Shown here: positions 1 to 5,752 of the stretch, in pieces
How positions within the stretch are numbered: position 1 is the first letter of the stretch
Layout of the letters: the number at the start of each line of letters is the position of its first letter
Assembly: GCA_003250275.1 (NCBI GenBank)
Contig: QKGW01000347.1
Coordinates: 1 to 6,327, forward strand
Length of the DNA: 6,327 nt
Origin: Alphaproteobacteria bacterium
GTDB lineage: Bacteria > Pseudomonadota > Alphaproteobacteria > Rhodospirillales > Rhodospirillaceae
Direction: 5' to 3'
Notes under the pieces: model-generated
Seen by the model: the letters and a program-made list of their open reading frames with translations, nothing else
Database searches by the model: none
Told to the model about the DNA's origin: nothing
Translations under genes and position numbers: made by a program

Positions 1-2407
1 TCGCTGCCGGGCCGGGCGCGAAGCCGATTTCGGCGAGCTGCCCGAGCGGGATCGGCGTTCCGTCCGGCGCGTTCACCAGCACGTTCTGCGCGATCGCCTG
101 CGGGTCCGAGCGCAGGGCGCGCGGGTAGCGGAGGTTGACCGAGTAGCGCTCGCGTCCCTCGACCGTGGTGGTGATGGTTTCGCCGCCGAGCGCGGTGGCG
201 ATGGTCGCCTGCACCGCCGCGATCGAGATGCCGTAGCGGGCGAGCGCGGCGCGATCCGGGCGGATGTCGAGGTACTTGCCGCCGCCGACGCGTTCGGCGT
301 AGGCCGACGCGGTGCCGGGCACGTCGCGCACCACCGCTTCGATCCGCCGCGCGATGCGTTCGAGTTCGCCGAGATCGTTGCCGAACACCTTGATGCCGAT
401 CGGGGTGCGGATGCCGGTGGCGAGCATGTCGACGCGGGCGCGCTGCGGCATCGTCCAGGCGTTGGAGACGCCGGGGATCTGGAGCGCCGCGTCCATCTCC
501 TTGATCAGCTTGTCGGTGGTCATGCCCGGGCGCCACTGGTCGTGCGGCTTCAGGGTGATCACGGTTTCGAACATCTCGGTCGGCGCCGGATCGGTGGCGG
601 TCGCGGCGCGCCCGGCCTTGCCGAACACCGTCTCGACCTCGGGGAAGCTCTTCAGCACGCGGTCCTGCACTTGCAGGAGTTCCGCCGCCTTGGTGATCGA
701 GAGGCCGGGCAGGGTGGTCGGCATGTAGAGGATCGCGCCCTCGTCGAGATTGGGCATGAACTCGGAACCGAGCTGCTTGAACGGCACCCAGGAGAGGCCG
801 AGCGCGACCACCGCCAGCGCCAGCACCAGCGTTTTGGCCGAAAGCACGCCCTCGATGATCGGGCGGTACGCCGCGATCAGCGCACGGTTGATCGGGTTCT
901 TCGCCTCGGGGAGGATGCGGCCGCGCACGAACGCGAGCATCAGCACCGGCACCAGGGTGATCGAGAGCAGCGCCGCGCCCGCCATCGACAACGTTTTGGT
1001 CATCGCGAGCGGCTTGAACAGGCGGCCTTCCTGCGCTTCGAGCGCGAACACCGGCAGGAACGACACGGTGATGATGAGGAGGCCGAAGAACAGGCTCGGC
1101 CCGACCTCGACCGCCGCGTCGATCAGCGCGTCCTTGCGGCTCTCGCCGGGTTTGAGGCGTTCGATGTGTTTGTGGGCGTTTTCGATCATCACGATCGCGG
1201 CGTCGATCATCGCGCCGACGGCGATGGCGATGCCGCCCAAGCTCATGATGTTGGAGGTCATGCCGAGGTACTGCATCACCAAAATCGCGATCAGCACGCC
1301 GACCGGCAGCATCAGGATCGCGACCAGCGCCGAGCGTACGTGAAGCAGGAACGCGACGCACACCAGCGCGACGATCACGCTTTCCTCGAACAGGGTGTGC
1401 TTGAGGGTTTCCACCGCGCGGCGGATCAGATCGGAGCGGTCGTAGACGGTGCGGAACGACACGCCATCGGGCAGGCCGGGGGTGATCTCGGCGATCCGCT
1501 GCTTGACGGAATCGATGGTGGCGAGCGCGTTCTCGCCCATCCGCTGGACGACGATGCCGCCCACCGTCTCGCCCTCGCCGTCGAGCTCGGCGATGCCGCG
1601 CCGCGCGTCCGGGCCGATCTCGACCCGCGCGACGTCCTTCAACAGCACCGGCGTGCCGCCGCGCGCGGAGAGCACGATGTTGCCGATGTCGGCGGCGGAC
1701 TTGAGGTAGCCGTGGCCGCGCACCATGAACTCGGTTTCGGCGCTTTCGATCACCCGGCCGCCGACGTCCTGGTTGCCGTCGCGGATCGCCTGCTGCACCG
1801 CCTTCAACGGGATGCCGTAGGCCTGGAGGCGGCGCGGGTCGACGATCACCTGATACTGCTTCTGGAAGCCGCCGACGCCCGCGACCTCGGATACGCCGTC
1901 GGCGGTGGCGAGTTGGAAGCGCAGGTACCAGTCCTGCAGGCTGCGCAGTTCGTCGAGGCCCTTGTCCTTGGCTTCGAGCGCGTACTGGTAGACCCAGCCC
2001 ACGCCGGTGGCGTCGGGCCCGAGGCTCGGGCTGACCCCGGCGGGCAGGGTCTTGGCGGCGGTCTGGAGGTATTCGAGCACGCGCGAGCGCGCCCAGTAGA
2101 TGTCGGTGCCGTCCTCGAAGATCACCGTCACGAAGCTGGTGCCGAAGAACGACTGGCCGCGCACCACGCGCGACTTCGGCACGCCGAGCAGCGCGGTGGT
2201 GAGCGGATAGGTGATCTGGTCTTCGACCACCTGCGGCGCTTGGCCGGCGTATTCGGTGGTGACGATCACCTGGGTGTCGGAGAGATCGGGCAGTGCGTCG
2301 AGCGGCAGGCGGGTCGTCGCGACGACGCCGGCTCCGGCGATCATCAGGGTGGCGATCAGGACGAGCAACGGGTTGCGCGCCGACCAGCGGATCAAATGGG
2401 CGATCAT
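1..2407 (-). CDS. cusA: CusA/CzcA-type heavy-metal RND efflux pump, C-terminus missing (window edge)
   Basis: Inner-membrane proton-driven pump of the HME-RND family, the engine of a tripartite Cu(I)/Ag(I) exporter. The frame is open for 802 codons from the ATG at 2407 to the left edge. E. coli CusA has 1047 residues, so roughly a quarter is missing, including TM8-12. TM1 is at about residues 14-31. A periplasmic porter domain follows, then TM2-TM6 (about 341-494), TM7 (about 524-543) and part of the second porter domain. TM4 holds GAMIDAAIVMIEN with D402, matching the proton-relay D405 of CusA. M562 (YMPTTLPG), M612 (TEMFET) and M661 (VDMLATG) match the CusA metal-binding methionines M573, M623 and M672, which favours Cu/Ag over Zn/Co/Cd. 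The start is supported by AAGGAA at 2414-2419, six bases upstream and overlapping the adaptor's stop codon. It is the last visible gene of the operon. Family assignment is very sure; the substrate is inferred from the methionines. Confidence 0.95.
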   Translation of the reverse strand, partial: MIAHLIRWSARNPLLVLIATLMIAGAGVVATTRLPLDALPDLSDTQVIVTTEYAGQAPQVVEDQITYPLTTALLGVPKSRVVRGQSFFGTSFVTVIFEDGTDIYWARSRVLEYLQTAAKTLPAGVSPSLGPDATGVGWVYQYALEAKDKGLDELRSLQDWYLRFQLATADGVSEVAGVGGFQKQYQVIVDPRRLQAYGIPLKAVQQAIRDGNQDVGGRVIESAETEFMVRGHGYLKSAADIGNIVLSARGGTPVLLKDVARVEIGPDARRGIAELDGEGETVGGIVVQRMGENALATIDSVKQRIAEITPGLPDGVSFRTVYDRSDLIRRAVETLKHTLFEESVIVALVCVAFLLHVRSALVAILMLPVGVLIAILVMQYLGMTSNIMSLGGIAIAVGAMIDAAIVMIENAHKHIERLKPGESRKDALIDAAVEVGPSLFFGLLIITVSFLPVFALEAQEGRLFKPLAMTKTLSMAGAALLSITLVPVLMLAFVRGRILPEAKNPINRALIAAYRPIIEGVLSAKTLVLALAVVALGLSWVPFKQLGSEFMPNLDEGAILYMPTTLPGLSITKAAELLQVQDRVLKSFPEVETVFGKAGRAATATDPAPTEMFETVITLKPHDQWRPGMTTDKLIKEMDAALQIPGVSNAWTMPQRARVDMLATGIRTPIGIKVFGNDLGELERIARRIEAVVRDVPGTASAYAERVGGGKYLDIRPDRAALARYGISIAAVQATIATALGGETITTTVEGRERYSVNLRYPRALRSDPQAIAQNVLVNAPDGTPIPLGQLAEIGFAPGPAA

Positions 2408-2413
2408 CGCGCG

Positions 2414-2419
2414 TTCCTT
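2414..2419 (-). promoter_or_regulatory. Ribosome binding site of the RND pump gene
   Basis: On the minus strand AAGGAA lies six bases before the pump ATG at 2407 and overlaps the TAA stop of the adaptor gene at 2418-2420. The overlap fixes the pump start and suggests that ribosomes finishing the adaptor can start the pump. Confidence 0.7.
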
Positions 2420-3653
2420 ACGGGGTTTCGAAGGCGGAGAGGGCGGCGCGGAGGTTGCTTTCCGCGTCGATCAGGAAGTTGGCGCGGGTCACCACCGCTT
2501 CGCCTTCGCTCAGGCCCTCGGTGATCTCGACGTAGCCGTCCGCGCGTGCGCCGAGTTTCACCGCGCGCGGCGAGAAGCGCCCGTCGCCCGCGTCGATCAG
2601 CACGGTCTGGTGGGTGCCGGTGTCGAGCACCGCGCCCTCCGGCACGGTCAGCACCGCCTCCGCCGCCACCGGCGCGGCGAGCGTCACCGAGCCGTAGAGC
2701 GCCGGGCGCAACGCGCCGTCGGGATTGGGGAGTTCGATGCGCACCCGCGCGGTGCGGGTGTCGGCGGCGAGCGTCGGCGGCACGAACGCGACCTTGCCCG
2801 CAAAGCTCCGCCCCGGCAGCGCCGCGAAACTCGCGGTCGCCGGATCGCCGACCGAGATGCGGCGGAGGTCCTGCTCGAAGACCTCGGCGATCAGCCACAC
2901 GCCGGAGAGGTCGGCGACGCGGTAGAGTGCTTCGCCGGGCATGAAGCGCATACCTTCGAGGGCGCGCTTTTCGAGGATCACGCCATCGCCGGGCGCGGTG
3001 ATCGCGAGGGTCCGCGACGGTTTTCCTCCTGCTTTGAGGCGCGCGATCTCGCCCGCCGGAACGCCCCAATTGGCGAGACGCGCCAGCGCGCCCGCCGCGA
3101 GTTCGGGGTCGGCGGCGCGGCTCAACGCGTATTCCTGCTCGGCCAGGGCCACCGCGGGCGAATAGACGCGGGCGAGGGTCTCGCCCTTCTTCACCGCGCG
3201 CCCGGTTTCGTTGACCGGCAGGGCTTCGACGTAGCCCTCGAAGCGCGGTGCGATCACCGAAACCCGGCGCTCGTCGGTTTCGACCGTTCCGACCGCGCGG
3301 ATCTCCCGCGCGAGGCTGCGTAGCTCCGCCGCCTCGCTCTTCACCCCGAGCTTCTGCAGCTTCGCCGCGCTCACCGATACCGCGCCGGGATCCTCGGCGG
3401 CGGCCTCGTTCTCGTACACCGGGATGTAGTCCATCCCCATGTTGTCCTTCTTCGGCACCGGCGAGGTGTCGGGCAGGCCCATCGGGTTGCGGTAGAAGAG
3501 GATTTTTCCGCGCGGGTCGGCGGGTTCGGCCGCCGCGGCGGTCATCGCGGCGTGGTCCGCCTCGGGGGCGTTGAGGTGGGCGTAGGTGTAGCCGCCGCCC
3601 GCTCCGAGGGCGAGCATCAGGGCGGCGAGAGAGAGGGTGGTGGCGCGGCTCAC
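2418..3653 (-). CDS. cusB: CusB-like periplasmic adaptor (membrane fusion protein) of the metal efflux system
   Basis: Periplasmic adaptor of 411 residues joining the RND pump to the outer-membrane channel and, in the Cus family, handing metal to the pump. The N-terminus has one hydrophobic stretch (about 7-21), a signal or membrane anchor. A heavy-metal-binding domain lies at about 50-81 (KILFYRNPMG through NMGMDYIPVYE), with M58, M72 and M74 at the places of CusB M49, M64 and M66. Next come a split barrel-sandwich/lipoyl domain (about 130-165 and 215-250) around a short helical hairpin, a beta-barrel (about 255-335) and a C-terminal membrane-proximal domain. The start is GTG at 3653, overlapping the upstream TGA as GTGA, with GGAG seven bases upstream. 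An ATG twelve codons further in would cut into the hydrophobic segment and is less likely. The frame stays open far upstream across the neighbouring gene, but that part does not read as an adaptor. The pump gene starts 10 bases after the stop. Confidence 0.93.
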   Translation of the reverse strand: MSRATTLSLAALMLALGAGGGYTYAHLNAPEADHAAMTAAAAEPADPRGKILFYRNPMGLPDTSPVPKKDNMGMDYIPVYENEAAAEDPGAVSVSAAKLQKLGVKSEAAELRSLAREIRAVGTVETDERRVSVIAPRFEGYVEALPVNETGRAVKKGETLARVYSPAVALAEQEYALSRAADPELAAGALARLANWGVPAGEIARLKAGGKPSRTLAITAPGDGVILEKRALEGMRFMPGEALYRVADLSGVWLIAEVFEQDLRRISVGDPATASFAALPGRSFAGKVAFVPPTLAADTRTARVRIELPNPDGALRPALYGSVTLAAPVAAEAVLTVPEGAVLDTGTHQTVLIDAGDGRFSPRAVKLGARADGYVEITEGLSEGEAVVTRANFLIDAESNLRAALSAFETP

Positions 3654-4894
3654 AGGTCGTCTCCGATCAGGGCTTCGATTTCGGCGAGGCGGCTCTGCTG
3701 CTGCAGGCGCGCCGCGACCAAATCGAGGCCGGATTTCCACAATTGCTGTTCGGCGATCAGCACGTCGGTAGCGCCGACGCGCCCGAATTCGTAGCCCTTG
3801 GCGGCGGCGTTGAAGCCGAGTTCCGCCTGGGGCAGCTGGGTGTCGCGGATCACCGCCTCGACCTCGCGCGCGGCGGCCAAATCGGCCCACGCGGCGGCGA
3901 GGCTTTCGGCGACCCGGAGTTCGGCGGCGTCGCGGCGGTTCTCCGCTGCTGCTGCGGCGGCGCGGGCGGAGGAAATTTCCGAACGGTGCAGGCTCCACTG
4001 CAACGGCACGCTCATCGTCACCATCGCCTCGTAGCTCTGCACTCGGCCCATTTCGCGCTTGGCGGCGACGCCGACCTCGAAATCCGGATACCAGTTGCGC
4101 TGCGCGAGGTCGGCGGTGCGCGATGCGCCGTCGATGGCGGCGCGTTCGGCGCGGAGATCGGGGTTGTCGCGCTGCGCCCGGTCGATCAGCGCCGCGAGGT
4201 CGTAGCGCGCGGATTCGGGCACCCGGCGCCACTCGGGTACGTCGGCCAGCTTTTGCGTCTGCGGCCGCGCCAGGAGGCGGTTGACCCGCGCCGCGGCAAC
4301 CGTGCGGCGCGCTTCCATGCGGGCGATTTCGGCGACGATCGCGGCGCGTTCGACCGTCACCCGCGTCACCTCCGGCTGCTGGCCCTCGCCCTCGGCGTAG
4401 CGCGCCTTCGCCGCCAGGGCGATGGTGCCGAGGCGGCGTTCCAGGGTTTTCGCGAGCGCGAGGCTCTCGGTGATGCCACGGATTTCCGCGAGCGCGACCT
4501 TGAGGCGCATCGCGAGTTCGTTGGCGGTCTGCTCGGCGGTGTAGGCGGCGCGGCGGGCCTCTGCCTCGGCGATGTCGCGCTTCATCTCGCGCTTGCCCCA
4601 GAACGGCAGGTTCTGGCTCACCGTCAGTTTCTTCATCGTGCCCGCGCTGGAGCTCTGGGGCAGATAGCCCGGCTCGCTGCGGCCCCAGTTCTCGATCCCG
4701 AGCTTGATCATCGGGTCCATCAGGCTGCCGGCGCCGGCGACGCGCGCCTGGGCGGCATCGGCGGCAAGCGCGGCGGCCTGGATCTCGGGGCTGGCGCGGC
4801 GCGCTTCGTCGAGCAGAGCGTCGAGGCTTTCCGCTTTCGCTTCGGCGGCGAAGGCGGCGGTGAACATTAGAGCGAGGGCGATACGGCGCGGCAT
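3650..4894 (-). CDS. cusC: CusC/CzcC-like outer-membrane factor (TolC superfamily)
   Basis: Outer-membrane channel subunit, 414 residues, first gene of the efflux operon. A signal peptide is clear: MPRR, a hydrophobic core, then A-K-A with likely cleavage after residue 21 by signal peptidase I. There is no lipobox cysteine, whereas E. coli CusC is a lipoprotein, so this protein is probably not lipidated. The mature part shows the two OEP repeats of the family. The first has SPEIQAAALAADAAQARV and, further on, SQNLPFWGKREMKRDIAEAE. The second has NPDLRAERAAID, a NWYPDFEVG strand and a VPLQWSLHRSEISSARA segment. Long alanine-rich helices flank both, as in TolC coiled coils. The ATG at 4894 is preferred because AGGAG lies five bases upstream and the signal peptide follows at once; the open frame runs on to an ATG at 5008, but that would add a non-signal extension. 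It overlaps the adaptor start by four bases. The family is sure; cusC is assigned from the operon context, and CzcC-like is equally fair from sequence alone. Confidence 0.9.
   Translation of the reverse strand: MPRRIALALMFTAAFAAEAKAESLDALLDEARRASPEIQAAALAADAAQARVAGAGSLMDPMIKLGIENWGRSEPGYLPQSSSAGTMKKLTVSQNLPFWGKREMKRDIAEAEARRAAYTAEQTANELAMRLKVALAEIRGITESLALAKTLERRLGTIALAAKARYAEGEGQQPEVTRVTVERAAIVAEIARMEARRTVAAARVNRLLARPQTQKLADVPEWRRVPESARYDLAALIDRAQRDNPDLRAERAAIDGASRTADLAQRNWYPDFEVGVAAKREMGRVQSYEAMVTMSVPLQWSLHRSEISSARAAAAAAENRRDAAELRVAESLAAAWADLAAAREVEAVIRDTQLPQAELGFNAAAKGYEFGRVGATDVLIAEQQLWKSGLDLVAARLQQQSRLAEIEALIGDDL
3661..3664 (-). promoter_or_regulatory. Ribosome binding site deciding the GTG start of the adaptor
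   Basis: GGAG on the minus strand stands seven bases before the GTG at 3653. It lies inside the last codons of the outer-membrane factor gene. It is the main reason for choosing this non-ATG start, together with the GTGA stop/start overlap and the hydrophobic N-terminus that begins immediately after it. Confidence 0.65.
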
Positions 4895-4899
4895 GATCT

Positions 4900-4904
4900 C
4901 TCCT
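4900..4904 (-). promoter_or_regulatory. Ribosome binding site of the outer-membrane factor gene
   Basis: AGGAG on the minus strand, five bases before the ATG at 4894. It is close to the ideal Shine-Dalgarno sequence and supports the shorter start directly followed by a signal peptide. Confidence 0.75.
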
Positions 4905-4936
4905 GTCGGGTGACCGCAGCAGGATCGGGGAGGCGC

Positions 4937-4966
4937 GTTGCCGGAGTTTTTCCGGGTTGCCGGAAA
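4937..4966. repeat. Repeated GTTGCCGGA and 18-base TTTCCGG/CCGGAAA dyad
   Basis: GTTGCCGGA occurs at 4937-4945 and 4956-4964, 19 bases apart. The second copy lies inside a dyad at 4949-4966 with perfect seven-base arms TTTCCGG and CCGGAAA around GTTG. CCGGA at 4941-4945 also pairs with TCCGG at 4951-4955, so a central arm can pair to either side. It sits 43 bases upstream of the outer-membrane factor start codon (on the minus strand), where a promoter, operator or leader structure of the efflux operon would be expected. Function is not shown by the sequence. Confidence 0.5.
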
Positions 4967-4968
4967 TC

Positions 4969-4984
4969 TGTGACAAAGTGTGAC
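4969..4984 (+). promoter_or_regulatory. Candidate response-regulator box: TGTGAC direct repeat with 10-base period
   Basis: TGTGAC occurs at 4969-4974 and again at 4979-4984, separated by AAAG, so the copies are exactly ten bases apart and lie on the same face of the DNA helix. OmpR/PhoB-family regulators commonly bind as head-to-tail dimers to direct repeats with a period of about 10-11 bases, and one is encoded 58 bases to the right. Read on the minus strand the repeat is GTCACA, upstream of the efflux operon. The repeat is plain in the sequence; its role as an operator is inference. Confidence 0.5.
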
Positions 4985-5010
4985 GATGCTTGGCCTTGGC
5001 CGGAGCATCG
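4984..5010. repeat. 27-base inverted repeat in the divergent region
   Basis: CGATGCT at 4984-4990 is perfectly complementary to AGCATCG at 5004-5010. The 13-base centre contains two GGCC blocks that could pair further. It touches the TGTGAC direct repeat and ends 31 bases before the response regulator ATG. It could be an operator, or a hairpin in the regulator's leader RNA if transcription starts to its left. It has no U-tract after the stem on either strand, so it does not look like an intrinsic terminator. Confidence 0.55.
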
Positions 5011-5030
5011 GCTATCTCAGGAACATGATC

Positions 5031-5035
5031 GGAGG
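5031..5035 (+). promoter_or_regulatory. Ribosome binding site of the response regulator
   Basis: GGAGG six bases before the ATG at 5042. It selects this ATG over the upstream ATG at 4910 in the same open frame, whose extra 44 codons read through the control region and do not look like receiver-domain sequence. Confidence 0.75.
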
Positions 5036-5041
5036 GAGCGA

Positions 5042-5752
5042 ATGTCCGCCCACATTCTCATCGTCGACGACAATGCCGAGATGCGTGAGCTCGTCGGCCG
5101 CGCGCTGCGCCGCGAGGGGCACCGGGTTTCCGCCGCCGCCGATGGCCGCGCGATGCGCGAGGCTCTTGCTGCGGGGCCGGTCGACCTGATCCTGCTCGAT
5201 TTGATGCTGCCGGGAGAGGACGGCCTGACCCTCTGCCGCGACCTGCGCGCGACCTCCACGGTGCCGGTGATCATGCTCACCGCCAAGGGCGAGGAACTCG
5301 ACCGCGTTCTCGGCCTCAAGATGGGCGCCGACGATTACATCCCGAAGCCGTTCTCAACCCCCGAACTCCTCGCCCGTGTCGAGGCGGTGCTGCGCCGCGC
5401 CAAGGGGGCCGGTCAGCCGCAGCCCGAGCCGGCGAAGCGGCTGGGGTTCGCCGGCTGGGTACTCGACCTCGATCGCCGCGAACTGCTCTCTGCCGAGGGG
5501 CTGGTGGTGCCGCTCTCGACCGGCGAGTTCAACCTTTTGCTGGCGCTGGTCGAGCGCCCTCGCCGGGTGCTCAGCCGCGAACAGCTGCTCGACCTCGCGC
5601 GCGGGCGCTCGGCGGTCGCCTTCGACCGCAGCATCGATACCCAGGTCAGCCGTCTGCGGCGCAAAATCGAGCCGGACGCGAAATCCCCCGAGATCATCAA
5701 GACGGTGTGGGGCGGCGGCTACATGCTTGCCGCCGACGTGAGCCCGGCATGA
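5042..5752 (+). CDS. OmpR-family two-component response regulator
   Basis: Cytoplasmic DNA-binding regulator of 236 residues, the usual length for the OmpR/PhoB family. The receiver domain (about 3-118) has acidic residues D9 and D10, phospho-acceptor D53 in LLDLMLPGEDG, switch residue T80 in MLTAKGEE and K102 in YIPKPF, so all key positions are present. A proline-rich linker (about 122-137) leads to a winged-helix effector domain (about 138-232) with STGEFNLLLALVERP, a recognition-helix segment RSIDTQVSRLRRKIE and the C-terminal hairpin TVWGGGYML. These last two resemble OmpR more than CusR. It is divergent from the metal efflux operon and overlaps the kinase gene by four bases (ATGA), so the two are co-transcribed and probably coupled. 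Control of the efflux operon is likely from position but is inference; I give no gene symbol because the family has many look-alikes. Confidence 0.93.
   Translation: MSAHILIVDDNAEMRELVGRALRREGHRVSAAADGRAMREALAAGPVDLILLDLMLPGEDGLTLCRDLRATSTVPVIMLTAKGEELDRVLGLKMGADDYIPKPFSTPELLARVEAVLRRAKGAGQPQPEPAKRLGFAGWVLDLDRRELLSAEGLVVPLSTGEFNLLLALVERPRRVLSREQLLDLARGRSAVAFDRSIDTQVSRLRRKIEPDAKSPEIIKTVWGGGYMLAADVSPA

Larger units (their letters stand above)
4895..5041. promoter_or_regulatory. Divergent control region between efflux operon and two-component genes
   Basis: These 147 bases lie between the start codons of two divergent transcription units and must hold promoters for both. No textbook promoter pair stands out. 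The best plus-strand candidate is TTGGCC at 4990-4995, a 16-base spacer and CTATCT at 5012-5017, which is weak. The region contains several short repeats, listed separately, which are plausible binding sites for the adjacent response regulator. The promoter role follows from gene orientation; the exact elements are inferred. Confidence 0.75.

Noticed and set aside
2408..2417. Possible terminator or promoter between adaptor and pump genes
   Set aside because: The gap is only ten bases and is filled by the ribosome binding site of the pump; the genes are one operon.
542..2524. 660-codon open frame on the plus strand opposite the pump gene
   Set aside because: Its translation is a His/Arg/Asp/Gly-rich low-complexity sequence with no family features, and the opposite strand encodes a textbook RND pump. 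Such antisense frames are common where third positions are nearly all G or C.
2211..3323. 370-codon plus-strand frame spanning the pump/adaptor junction
   Set aside because: It crosses two well-supported genes on the other strand and has no domain signature or convincing ribosome binding site.
3743..4870. 375-codon plus-strand frame opposite the outer-membrane factor
   Set aside because: It is low in complexity (Gly/Ala/Arg/His), lacks a recognisable domain, and is fully explained as the mirror of a real TolC-family gene.
3654..4976. Upstream extension of the adaptor frame across the whole outer-membrane factor gene
   Set aside because: The extension is Arg/Pro-rich shadow sequence of the neighbouring gene in another frame. 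The GTG at 3653 with its ribosome binding site and hydrophobic N-terminus is the sensible start.
4984..5010. Intrinsic terminator
   Set aside because: The dyad is not followed by a T-tract on either strand and lies upstream of both start codons rather than after a gene.
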